Assembly: GCA_964517765.1 (NCBI GenBank)
Contig: CAZFEN010000002.1
Span: 1-64,000 of the forward strand
Direction of reading: 5' to 3'
Origin: Hydromicrobium sp964517765
GTDB lineage: Bacteria; Actinomycetota; Humimicrobiia; Humimicrobiales; Humimicrobiaceae
Length of the DNA: 64,000 nucleotides
The position numbers and the translations under genes are program-made. Below the pieces are notes generated by a model. That model did no database searches and was not told the origin of the DNA. It worked only from the letters and a program-made list of their open reading frames with translations. Shown piece after piece: positions 16,024 through 24,806 of this stretch; position 1 is the first letter of the stretch; each line of letters begins with the position of its first letter.

Positions 16024-17532
16024 ATGAAAAATTACCACCGAACGATACTGACGATACTATCTGTGTTGTTTCTGTTTTTGAGTTTCAGGGAACTGGGATT
16101 TTTCGTCTGGTTTTCACTCATACCATTTTTATTTGTAATTTATAGCTCAAACCTCAAACAAACTCTTTTATTTAGTTTTATATGCGGTATTGGATTTTTT
16201 ATAGGAGTTACTTACTGGATGAATACTCTTCCGGTAAAATTTGTATGGCTGCTTTTGACACCTCTTTTAAGTATAATTTTTTTGATTTATGGAACATCTA
16301 TATATTTTATATTTAAAAAAATCCATCAACCAATCTTGAGAATGTTTCTAATACCCGCTGTATGGGTATTTATAGAATTTATCAGGTCGCAGACACTTCT
16401 TGCTTTCACCATAGGCATCCTTGGATACACCCAGCATAGTTTCCTGCCGCTTATGCAGATCACAAGATTTACAGGTATATATGGAGTGTCCTTCATTATA
16501 ATCCTTTTTAATACTGCTATTTTTGAGACATTATTATTCTCGATAAAGAATAAAAAAGCCATATTCAAATTTTTGATTATCAGCTTATCAATTTTAGTGG
16601 TGTTTGTTACCTATGGCATTGTAAGCGTTAACAATAATCTAAACAGGGTAATTAGTGATAAGGGTTACAGCGAGATAAAGCTGGCACTGGTACAGCCAAA
16701 TATACCCCTCGGAGATAAATACTCAGGAAAAGGCATGGAAATAATTCCTGAACCTTATTGCGAAGAGACTTATTTCAGGGAAGATACCGATCTGGTAGTC
16801 TATCCTGAAAGTATGCTGTGGGGATTTATGGAAGAAAATGAAAGTTTCAAAGAATGGGCCAAAATAATTGCAAAAACAGAAAACCTTTATATGCTTATCG
16901 GCCAATATACACACGATGACGAATTCGACAGATATTATGATTCAGCGCTGCTTTATGATACGGATATGGAAATCGCAGGAAGATATGATGAGACCCACCC
17001 CGTACCTTTCAGCCAGTATATGCCATATCCAAAGATTTTAGGTTTCTTGAAATTTCTGGATTTTTCGACAGTAAATCTAATTCCTGCCAGAGATTATAAC
17101 TCCATCGACTATCCGGGTAAAGGTAAAATTGGAGTAAATATATGTTACGAATCAACAATTCCGTCTATTGCAAGAAAAATAAGGAATAATGATGCAGAAG
17201 CCATATTTGTACTTTCCGATAACTCAAGTCTTGATGGTAGTATAGCGCCATGGCACCATTTGATATTTTCAAAAGTCAGAGCGATAGAAAATGGATGTTA
17301 CGTGGTTCATTGTGCAAATACGGGTATATCAGCCATAATTTCTCCCGATGGGGAACTAGTGGCGAGATCAGATCTTCTAAGTAAAACGGTATTTTATGGA
17401 AGTGTCTTTCTTGTAGAGGAGAAGACTTTTTATACAAAATACGGCGATATACTGGTAATTATATATATTGGAACAATTTTCTTACTCACAATTGTTTACC
17501 TCATACTCAAAAAATTAAAAAAGATCAGTTAA
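16024..17532 (+). CDS. lnt: Apolipoprotein N-acyltransferase homologue with altered catalytic residues
   Basis: A 502 aa membrane protein with about six N-terminal transmembrane helices (1-205), a carbon-nitrogen hydrolase domain (about 215-460) and a final helix (about 475-497), the architecture of Lnt, which N-acylates lipoproteins. Glu262 (YPES) and Cys374 (ICYES, including the conserved Tyr-Glu) match the catalytic Glu and Cys of E. coli Lnt. In the segment YDETHPVPFSQY, however, Glu323 stands where the catalytic Lys335 of YNKNHLVPFGE is expected, and Gln331 replaces the essential Glu343. The enzyme may be inactive or chemically different. The open reading frame is intact, with no sign of decay. 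No lgt or lsp gene is nearby. Confidence 0.8.
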   Translation: MKNYHRTILTILSVLFLFLSFRELGFFVWFSLIPFLFVIYSSNLKQTLLFSFICGIGFFIGVTYWMNTLPVKFVWLLLTPLLSIIFLIYGTSIYFIFKKIHQPILRMFLIPAVWVFIEFIRSQTLLAFTIGILGYTQHSFLPLMQITRFTGIYGVSFIIILFNTAIFETLLFSIKNKKAIFKFLIISLSILVVFVTYGIVSVNNNLNRVISDKGYSEIKLALVQPNIPLGDKYSGKGMEIIPEPYCEETYFREDTDLVVYPESMLWGFMEENESFKEWAKIIAKTENLYMLIGQYTHDDEFDRYYDSALLYDTDMEIAGRYDETHPVPFSQYMPYPKILGFLKFLDFSTVNLIPARDYNSIDYPGKGKIGVNICYESTIPSIARKIRNNDAEAIFVLSDNSSLDGSIAPWHHLIFSKVRAIENGCYVVHCANTGISAIISPDGELVARSDLLSKTVFYGSVFLVEEKTFYTKYGDILVIIYIGTIFLLTIVYLILKKLKKIS

Positions 17533-17563
17533 GCCACATAACTAAAATATTTTTAAATAAATA

Positions 17564-17598
17564 TTGCATATTATTTAATTATTATGTATAATATGCAA
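17564..17598 (+). promoter_or_regulatory. argC promoter with an overlapping inverted repeat (candidate ArgR operator)
   Basis: TTGCAT (17564-17569), a 17-base spacer and a perfect TATAAT (17587-17592). Two 11-base arms of a perfect inverted repeat (17564-17574 and 17588-17598) cover the -35 and -10 boxes exactly. This is a natural place for repression of the arginine operon by the ArgR encoded at 23082-23540. The arms do not fit the classical 18-base ARG box closely, so the assignment to ArgR is inference. Confidence 0.65.
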
Positions 17599-17621
17599 AT
17601 TAATAATCGGAAGGTATTTAT

Positions 17622-18680
17622 ATGAAAAATAAAATAAAAGCTGGAATAGTTGGTGGCTCAGGTTTTACCGGGTTTGAACTTGTGAAAATATTGAGCAGGC
17701 ATAAATATGTCGATATTAGTTTTGTAACATCAAGGACATATAAAAATCTATCTATCTGTGAGGTTTTCCCGGCGTTCAATGATAGAAAGGATGAAAAAAT
17801 TACTTTTATCGACGAAGCCAAAGAAGACAATTTAAAGGGTATCGATATTATATTTTTGTGTCTTCCTCCTTTTAAATCAATGGAGTATCTGAAAGGGATA
17901 TCCGGAGATTATTCTTTTAAAGTAATAGATCTGGGATCGGATTTCAGATTAAAAAATCCCGTTGATTACAAATACTGGTACGGAACGGAACATATAATGA
18001 AAGAAATACTTTCTGATTTTATATATGGTCTTCCTGAAATAAATAAAGAGAAGATAAAACTGAGTAAATATGTCGCAAATCCCGGATGTTATCCTACTTC
18101 TATCCTGTTGGGGCTCGCACCGCTTATAAAAAATGATATTAACATGATAGATATTTACATTGACTCAAAGTCAGGAATAAGCGGTGCCGGAAGGAAATTA
18201 AAGGAAGAGTACCTTTTTACCAGCATGGATAATAATTTTTATGCCTATTCTACCGTTGGGCACAGGCATATCGGAGAAATAGAACAGGAATTAGAAAATA
18301 TTTCCGGAAAGAAATTTAAAGTAAGCTTTACGCCTCATCTTCTTCCTGTCAGCAGGGGTATTTTTACATCCATATATTGCAAAATTGGTAATTCCGTAGA
18401 AAGCAACATGGAAGAGGAAATATACTACCTGTTTGAAAAGTTTTGCAAGGACCTGCCATTTGTAAAATTTACAGGTACCGAGATGCCGCAATTAAAAGAT
18501 GCTGTCGGAACAAATATGTGTCTTGTTAGCTTCGGTTTTGATGAAAGGACAGGCACATTAAAAATATTCAGTGTATTGGACAATCTTTTAAAGGGTGCCG
18601 CCGGTCAGGCCGTGCAGAATATGAATATAATGATGGAATTCGAAGAAAAAGAAGGATTGGATTTTAACGGAATATTTTAA
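17622..18680 (+). CDS. argC: N-acetyl-gamma-glutamyl-phosphate reductase
   Basis: A 352 aa NADP-dependent enzyme for the third step of arginine synthesis, forming N-acetylglutamate semialdehyde. It has a Rossmann motif GIVGGSGFTGFELVK at the N-terminus and the active-site NPGCYPTSILLGL with the catalytic Cys. The catalytic His lies in the HRHIGEIEQEL segment. It is the first gene of argCJBDFRGH and has a GGAAGG ribosome site. The gene order matches that of Mycobacterium. Confidence 0.96.
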   Translation: MKNKIKAGIVGGSGFTGFELVKILSRHKYVDISFVTSRTYKNLSICEVFPAFNDRKDEKITFIDEAKEDNLKGIDIIFLCLPPFKSMEYLKGISGDYSFKVIDLGSDFRLKNPVDYKYWYGTEHIMKEILSDFIYGLPEINKEKIKLSKYVANPGCYPTSILLGLAPLIKNDINMIDIYIDSKSGISGAGRKLKEEYLFTSMDNNFYAYSTVGHRHIGEIEQELENISGKKFKVSFTPHLLPVSRGIFTSIYCKIGNSVESNMEEEIYYLFEKFCKDLPFVKFTGTEMPQLKDAVGTNMCLVSFGFDERTGTLKIFSVLDNLLKGAAGQAVQNMNIMMEFEEKEGLDFNGIF

Positions 18681-18709
18681 AGATAAACCACTTTTAAAAG
18701 AGATTAAAA

Positions 18710-19954
18710 ATGGAAAGTAATTTAAATAAAAAAAACATGGATTTTGATATTATAGAAAACGGAGGCATAACCAGCGTTCCGGGATTTTATGCCTCAGCAT
18801 GTCACTGTGGTTTAAAAAGTTCGGGGAAACCGGATATATGTATAATTTATTCTCCCGAAGGCAGTGTCTGCAGTGGAATATTTACTAAAAATAAGTTTCA
18901 GGCTGCACCTGTTACAGTCACAAAGCAGCAGCTTAAAAAAACAAGAAATATCAAAGCCATTATAATAAACAGTGGAGTTGCCAATGCCTGTAACGGAAAG
19001 AAGGGATATGAGAATGCTTTAAAAACTATAGATATTGCAGTGCATCAACTTGATATCGATAAAAAAAATATACTTATTTCATCTACGGGAGTGATAGGGA
19101 AGCAGCTTCCAATGGATAAAATAGAAAAAGGCATCAGTAAATGTGCCGGTAAATTAAGCCCCGTTGGTGGGCATAATGCAGCTGAAGCAATACTTACCAC
19201 AGACCTTGTCACAAAAGAGATAGCAGTTAAAATCAAAACCGCGTCCGGTGAAGATATAGTAATAGGCGGTATGGCAAAAGGTTCGGGTATGATAGAACCA
19301 GATATGGCTACCCTGCTGGTTTTTATAACCACAAATATAAAAATTTCAGGCAAGCTGCTTGATAGCCTTCTTCTTGAAGAAGCCGCTAAAAGTTTTAACC
19401 GTATAACAGTGGATGGTTGCCAGAGCACAAACGATATGGCAATAGTCATGGCAAATTCAAAAAGCAATGTTGTCCTGGATAATAAAACAAGTAAATATTA
19501 CAAAGAATTCGTAAATGCTTTTTCTTATGTAATGCAGGATCTTGCAAGGAAAATAGTTCTGGACGGAGAAGGAGCAACCAAACTTATAGAAATAAAGATT
19601 GTAAATGCAAAGAAAAAAGCAGATGCAAAAATGCTTGCATTTAAAATTGCAAACTCTAATTTGTTTAAAGCAGCCATGTTCGGTCAGGACCTTAACTGGG
19701 GAAGGATGAACTCTGCACTTGGTTCGGCAGGGTGTGATTTTGATCCTGATAAAGTCAGTATTTATATGGAAGATGTCCTGGTCGTAAAAAACGGTATGGG
19801 AGTGGATTTTGACAGGAAGCATGCAGATAAAATCATGAAAGAAAAAGAAATAAAATTTACCGTGGATCTTAACTCCGGTAATGAGGGATTCAATGTTCTA
19901 ACCACAGATCTATCAATTGATTATGTAAAGATAAACGCTTTATACCGGACATGA
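18710..19954 (+). CDS. argJ: Glutamate N-acetyltransferase / ornithine acetyltransferase
   Basis: A 414 aa Ntn-type acetyltransferase that recycles the acetyl group from N-acetylornithine to glutamate. It is autocleaved before a Thr within the segment PDMATLLVFI, which is present. It also has GSVCSGIFTKNKFQAAPV near the N-terminus and LNWGRMNSALGSAG near the C-terminus, both family hallmarks. ArgJ makes the acetyl cycle possible without ArgE. No argA is visible here, so the enzyme may be bifunctional (inference). It is 29 bases after argC. Confidence 0.96.
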   Translation: MESNLNKKNMDFDIIENGGITSVPGFYASACHCGLKSSGKPDICIIYSPEGSVCSGIFTKNKFQAAPVTVTKQQLKKTRNIKAIIINSGVANACNGKKGYENALKTIDIAVHQLDIDKKNILISSTGVIGKQLPMDKIEKGISKCAGKLSPVGGHNAAEAILTTDLVTKEIAVKIKTASGEDIVIGGMAKGSGMIEPDMATLLVFITTNIKISGKLLDSLLLEEAAKSFNRITVDGCQSTNDMAIVMANSKSNVVLDNKTSKYYKEFVNAFSYVMQDLARKIVLDGEGATKLIEIKIVNAKKKADAKMLAFKIANSNLFKAAMFGQDLNWGRMNSALGSAGCDFDPDKVSIYMEDVLVVKNGMGVDFDRKHADKIMKEKEIKFTVDLNSGNEGFNVLTTDLSIDYVKINALYRT

Positions 19955-20003
19955 TAATAAACCGGTTATCATCAAAAAGAGAATTTGAGGAGAAATAAAT
20001 AAA

Positions 20004-20924
20004 ATGGCTCATGCAAAGGTAAGCAAAGGAAAAGAAGAAACCGAGTTATACACAAATAAAGTAGAGGTATTGCTTGAATCATTGCCTTACATAAAAGAAT
20101 ATTCCGATAGAATAGTTGTAGTAAAAATAGGCGGCAGTATGATGGAAAATGACAGTGTTATTCAGAGCGTATTGAATGATTTGATCCTTATGAAATATGT
20201 TGGAATAAAAGTGGTTCTTATTCATGGAGGCGGAAAACAGATCAGCGAGATGTCATCAGAAAAAGGAATAAAACCTGAATTTGTTGACGGATTAAGAGTA
20301 ACTAACAGGGATTCGATAGAAATCGTAAAGATGGTCCTTATTGGCAACATAAACACGAAGATAGTGTCTTTTCTCAATGAGCATGGAAGTATTGCTATGG
20401 GGATATCGGGAAATGATGCAAGTTTTATCAAATGCCATAAAAAAGAATATAAAAAAGATGGGAAAGATATAGATCTGGGATTTGTGGGAGAAATAGACAG
20501 TATTAATTCAGACTTTTTGAATAGTATCCTGGACAGTGGTTATATACCGGTTATTGCCACACTGGGAGTGGATGATAAAGGTAATATATATAATATCAAC
20601 GCCGATACATGTGCTGCAGAGATCGCAGTTTCACTTAATGCAAAAAAAATGATCCTGCTGACGGATGTGGATGGCATTATGGAAAAAAGCAATAAAGGAA
20701 ATAAATTGATATCAAAATTGACTGTGAAACAATGTGCAAAGTTACTTGAATCGGGAAAAATAAATTCAGGTATGATTCCCAAAGTGATTGCCTGCATAAA
20801 TGCCTTAAAATCAGGAGGGGAAAGGACCCATATACTTAATGGAATCAAAAAACATTCAATACTTGTAGAAATATTTACTGATGCCGGTATTGGTACAATG
20901 ATAACCAGTAAGGAGGCTGAATGA
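20004..20924 (+). CDS. argB: Acetylglutamate kinase
   Basis: A 306 aa amino-acid kinase-fold enzyme that phosphorylates N-acetylglutamate. The motifs VVKIGGSMM and LIHGGGKQISEM form the phosphate-binding and substrate loops; LTDVDGIM and GMIPKVIACINAL are also present. The N-terminal extension of about 25 residues is of the type that mediates hexamer formation and arginine feedback in arginine-sensitive enzymes (inference). Its stop overlaps the argD start (20921-20924). Confidence 0.96.
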   Translation: MAHAKVSKGKEETELYTNKVEVLLESLPYIKEYSDRIVVVKIGGSMMENDSVIQSVLNDLILMKYVGIKVVLIHGGGKQISEMSSEKGIKPEFVDGLRVTNRDSIEIVKMVLIGNINTKIVSFLNEHGSIAMGISGNDASFIKCHKKEYKKDGKDIDLGFVGEIDSINSDFLNSILDSGYIPVIATLGVDDKGNIYNINADTCAAEIAVSLNAKKMILLTDVDGIMEKSNKGNKLISKLTVKQCAKLLESGKINSGMIPKVIACINALKSGGERTHILNGIKKHSILVEIFTDAGIGTMITSKEAE

Positions 20925-22126
20925 ACATGGTAAAAAATAATGAAATATTTGAAATGGGCAGCAAGTATTTGATGTCGACTTACAGCAGATTACCTGTTGT
21001 ATTTGCAAAATCCAAAATGCAGTATCTCTGGGATGTAGAAGGTAACAAATACCTCGATTTCATAGCAGGTTACGGATGTTTGAATGTTGGTCACAGCAAT
21101 AGATCTGTAGTAAATGCGATTAACAAGCAGGTGGAAAAAATAATTCAGCCTTCAAATGTTTATTATAACCAGCCCCAGGTAATGCTTGCTAAAAAATTAT
21201 GTGAGATTACCGGATTCGGGGAAAAGGTATTCTTTGCCAACAGCGGTGCAGAATCCATAGAGGGAGCAATAAAACTTGCAAGAAAATATTCTACGGATAA
21301 TTACAGTTCTTTACGATATGAGGTAATAACATTTAAAAGGGCCTTCCATGGAAGGACCCTCGGTGCGCTGGCAGCCACTGCACAAATTGAAAAACAAAAG
21401 TTATTCGAGCCGCTGCTTACAGGGTTCAAATATGCTGTATTTAATGATATTAATTCCGTAAAGGAGCTCATAAGTGAAAATACATGTGCTGTTATTATCG
21501 AACCTATCCAGGGAGAAGGAGGAGTTTATCCTGCAGATAAAGAATTCATGAAGGAACTGAGGAACTTGTGCGATAAAAAAAATACACTCCTCATACTGGA
21601 TGAAATACAGACTGGATTTGGCAGAACAGGACATATGTTTGCATATCAAAATTACGGAATATACCCCGATATACTGGCAGTTGCCAAGAGTCTTGGCGGG
21701 GGAATGCCCATAGGGGCAATTATTTCCACAGATAAGATAAGCTCCAGTTTCGTACCCGGTACCCATGGTTCTACTTTTGGCGGTAATATGGCTTCATGTG
21801 AGGCAGGACTGGCCGTACTTGACTATTTAATAGATAATAAATTGGCCGAAAGGTCAAAAAAACTTGGCCAGTATTTCATGAAAAAATTAATACAGACAAA
21901 AAAGAAATATCCGGTTGTAAAGGATATAAGGGGAACAGGTCTTATGATCGGAATGGAATTCAATGAACCAGTTGCAGAAAAAATTGTACTGGATGCCCTT
22001 AAAGATAAACTGGTCCTAAATAAAATATCAGTAAATACTTTAAGGTTTCTACCTTCCCTTGTGATAACAAAAAAGAATATAGATACACTTGTAAAGTGGC
22101 TGGATGCAAAAATAAAGGAGATATGA
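20921..22126 (+). CDS. argD: Acetylornithine aminotransferase
   Basis: A 401 aa PLP-dependent class III aminotransferase that converts N-acetylglutamate semialdehyde to N-acetylornithine. It has FANSGAESIEGAIKLAR, FHGRTLGALAAT, the Asp of LILDEIQTGFGRTG, and the PLP Lys in AVAKSLGGGMPIGA. A strong AAGGAGG (20910-20916) precedes two in-frame ATGs (20921 and 20927). The second has the more usual spacing; the first overlaps the argB stop as ATGA. Confidence 0.95.
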   Translation: MNMVKNNEIFEMGSKYLMSTYSRLPVVFAKSKMQYLWDVEGNKYLDFIAGYGCLNVGHSNRSVVNAINKQVEKIIQPSNVYYNQPQVMLAKKLCEITGFGEKVFFANSGAESIEGAIKLARKYSTDNYSSLRYEVITFKRAFHGRTLGALAATAQIEKQKLFEPLLTGFKYAVFNDINSVKELISENTCAVIIEPIQGEGGVYPADKEFMKELRNLCDKKNTLLILDEIQTGFGRTGHMFAYQNYGIYPDILAVAKSLGGGMPIGAIISTDKISSSFVPGTHGSTFGGNMASCEAGLAVLDYLIDNKLAERSKKLGQYFMKKLIQTKKKYPVVKDIRGTGLMIGMEFNEPVAEKIVLDALKDKLVLNKISVNTLRFLPSLVITKKNIDTLVKWLDAKIKEI

Positions 22127-22127
22127 G

Positions 22128-23036
22128 ATGAAAAGGGATTTTTTGACATTAAAAGATTATTCAGGGGATGAAATCGAACACATACTTGAACTTTCACAAT
22201 TGATTAAGAAAGATAAAAGTAAATATGGAAATTTTCTTGATGGTAAGAACATTGCAATGCTGTTCGATAAGCATTCAACCAGAACCAGGATCTCTTTTGA
22301 AGCCGGTATAAATCAACTTGGCGGGAAGGCACTGATACTGGATTCTAAAAGTCTACAATTGGACCGTGGAGAGACCTATAAGGACACGGCGGAAATATTT
22401 TCTCTTTACGTTGATGGTGTTATTATAAGGACCTTTAAACAGGAAACTGTAGAAATTTTTGCAAAGTATGGGAACATTCCTGTAATAAACGGACTTACGG
22501 ATAAGTATCATCCATGCCAGATACTGGCTGATATGTTGACTTTAAAGGAAATGGGACTTCTGAATAAGGAGCTGAAATTTACATATATGGGGGATAGTAA
22601 CAACGTAACAAACAGCCTGATTATCGGATTTTCAAAACTGGGGATTGGTATAACAATTGGGAGTCCTGAAAAATATTCCCCTTCCAATGAAATACTGGAA
22701 TATGCAATGAACCAGAAAGATGGAATCAAAATAAAAGTTACGCATGATCCTGTAGAAGCAGTAAAGGATGCGGATGTTGTTTATTCGGATGTCTGGTTAA
22801 GCATGGGAGATGGAATGGATAATAATAAACTAAAGGAGCTTAAAAATTATCAGGTTAATTCAGGTCTTCTTGCGAATGCAAAAAAAGAAGTAAAGATAAT
22901 GCACTGCCTGCCCGCGCACAGGGATCAGGAAATATCTTCGGAAGTCCTGGATGGGAAAAATTCAGTTGTTTTACAGCAGGCTGAAAATCGCATACATGCC
23001 CAGAAGGGGCTGCTTGTCTATTTGTATAAAAATTAA
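22128..23036 (+). CDS. argF: Ornithine carbamoyltransferase
   Basis: A 302 aa enzyme that forms citrulline from ornithine and carbamoyl phosphate. The carbamoyl-phosphate motif is STRTRISFE. HPCQILADMLTL and the ornithine-side HCLPAHRDQEI, with its catalytic Cys, are intact. Only one base separates it from argD. Length is normal for anabolic trimers. Confidence 0.96.
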   Translation: MKRDFLTLKDYSGDEIEHILELSQLIKKDKSKYGNFLDGKNIAMLFDKHSTRTRISFEAGINQLGGKALILDSKSLQLDRGETYKDTAEIFSLYVDGVIIRTFKQETVEIFAKYGNIPVINGLTDKYHPCQILADMLTLKEMGLLNKELKFTYMGDSNNVTNSLIIGFSKLGIGITIGSPEKYSPSNEILEYAMNQKDGIKIKVTHDPVEAVKDADVVYSDVWLSMGDGMDNNKLKELKNYQVNSGLLANAKKEVKIMHCLPAHRDQEISSEVLDGKNSVVLQQAENRIHAQKGLLVYLYKN

Positions 23037-23081
23037 ATAAAAGTATTATTTTATTAAAATATTTAAAGGTAAGATATTGAA

Positions 23082-23540
23082 ATGAAAAGAACCGAAAGGC
23101 TGAGAGCAATAAAAGAAATAATAAGCAGTAAGAAGATCTCTTCCCAGGAAGATCTGCTAAACGAGCTTAAAAAAAGAGGTTATGATGTGACACAGTCAAC
23201 AATTTCAAGGGATTTTAATGAGTTGAGACTGGCAAAGACCAGAAATTACCTGGAAGAGGAGTATTATTCCATCGAAAGTATAACACATGAGGGAAAGGTT
23301 ATTGATCCTGTTAAATTTAAAACAAAATTAAAAGAAAGTGTTTTATTGGTTAAAAGAGCGGAAAATATAATCGTGCTGCGTACTTTCCCCGGAGAGGCTC
23401 AGGGAACAGCAGCAATAATAGATGGCATGAACTTTGTAGAAATACTTGGTACGGTAGCGGGAGATGATACTATAATATGTATTGCAGACAACCAGAAAAA
23501 TGCTGAAAAGATATTTGAAATGATGCAGAAACAGTTTTAG
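23082..23540 (+). CDS. argR: Arginine repressor
   Basis: A 152 aa regulator with an N-terminal winged-helix domain (about 1-75, including SQEDLLNELKKRGYDVTQSTISRD) and a C-terminal hexamerisation/arginine-binding domain (about 80-152, GTAAIIDGMNFVEILGTVAGDDT, with the paired Asp that contact arginine). It lies inside the biosynthetic operon between argF and argG, as in Actinobacteria. The likely target is the dyad at 17564-17598. Confidence 0.95.
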   Translation: MKRTERLRAIKEIISSKKISSQEDLLNELKKRGYDVTQSTISRDFNELRLAKTRNYLEEEYYSIESITHEGKVIDPVKFKTKLKESVLLVKRAENIIVLRTFPGEAQGTAAIIDGMNFVEILGTVAGDDTIICIADNQKNAEKIFEMMQKQF

Positions 23541-23606
23541 CCCCTGCTGTTTAATAATTTAATATGAATTTGATTATTATTGTAAATATATGAAAGGAAC
23601 AAACAA

Positions 23607-24806
23607 ATGAGCGGTAAAGTAGTGCTGGCCTACTCAGGCGGACTCGATACCTCTATTTCGATAAAATGGATAAAAGAAAAATACGACATGGATGTGGTTG
23701 CCGTACTTGTTGATTGCGGTCAGCAGGAGGATTTAAAAGAAATTTACAGCAAGGCACTTAAGATAGGTGCTAAAAAATCAGTTATAGTCGATGCAAAAGA
23801 CGAGTTTATAAAAAATTTTATTTTTCCATCCATAAAGGCCAATCTAAAGTATGAAAAGAAGTATCCTCTGGCCACGGCACTTGCCAGGCCTCTTATTGTT
23901 AAAAAATTGGTGGATGTTGCAAGGAAAGAAGGAGCAAATGCAGTTGCTCATGGCTGTACTGCCAAAGGTAATGACCAGGTACGTTTTGATGTCGGTATCA
24001 GAAGTCTTGCGCCTGAACTTAAGATCATCGCACCACAGAGAGAATGGATAATATCAAGGGAAGAAGCGCTTGAATATGCAAAAAAATGTAAAATCAAGGT
24101 AAATGTCACAAAAGATAATCCTTACAGCATAGACGAAAATCTATGGGGGAGGAGCATCGAGTGCGGTATTCTTGAAGATCCGTGGAATGAACCGCCTGAT
24201 GATATTTATAAATGGACGAAAATAACCAAAAAAGAAAAAGAAAACGAGTATATTGAAATAGGATTCGAAAAAGGTATACCGGTTTCCCTGAACAATAAAA
24301 ATATTTCTCCTGCAGAAATAATAAAATCGTTAAATAAAACAGCAGGTTCCTATGGAATCGGAAGAATCGATATGATAGAAAACAGGCTGATCGGTATAAA
24401 ATCAAGGGAGATATATGAATCACCGGCAGCAGAAGTACTTATCGAATCTCATATGCAATTGGAATCTCTGATACTTGACCGGGAACTTGTTCATTATAAA
24501 TATGGTCTGGAAGAAAAATTTGCCGAGCTTGTTTATTATGGATTATGGTTTACTCCGCTAAAGGATTGTATTTGTGCATTTATGGATAAGAGTCAGAATT
24601 TTGTAACAGGTACCGTAAGAATTAAATTTGAAAACAAGCATTTTGAAATTGTGGGAAGAAAATCCGATTATTCATTATATGATATGGATCTTGCCACTTA
24701 TGATAAGGGTGATAAATTCGATCCGTCTCATTCTGAAAGTTTTATAAAATTATGGGGCTATACATATGAAATTTTAGCAAAAAAGGGAAGAATCAATGGA
24801 AAATAA
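23607..24806 (+). CDS. argG: Argininosuccinate synthase
   Basis: A 399 aa enzyme that joins citrulline and aspartate with ATP. The PP-loop is AYSGGLDTSISIKW at the N-terminus. GCTAKGNDQVRFD and the later SIDENLWGRSIECG segment are diagnostic. The preceding 66 bases carry an AAGGAA ribosome site. The gene overlaps the start of argH by 11 bases. Confidence 0.97.
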   Translation: MSGKVVLAYSGGLDTSISIKWIKEKYDMDVVAVLVDCGQQEDLKEIYSKALKIGAKKSVIVDAKDEFIKNFIFPSIKANLKYEKKYPLATALARPLIVKKLVDVARKEGANAVAHGCTAKGNDQVRFDVGIRSLAPELKIIAPQREWIISREEALEYAKKCKIKVNVTKDNPYSIDENLWGRSIECGILEDPWNEPPDDIYKWTKITKKEKENEYIEIGFEKGIPVSLNNKNISPAEIIKSLNKTAGSYGIGRIDMIENRLIGIKSREIYESPAAEVLIESHMQLESLILDRELVHYKYGLEEKFAELVYYGLWFTPLKDCICAFMDKSQNFVTGTVRIKFENKHFEIVGRKSDYSLYDMDLATYDKGDKFDPSHSESFIKLWGYTYEILAKKGRINGK

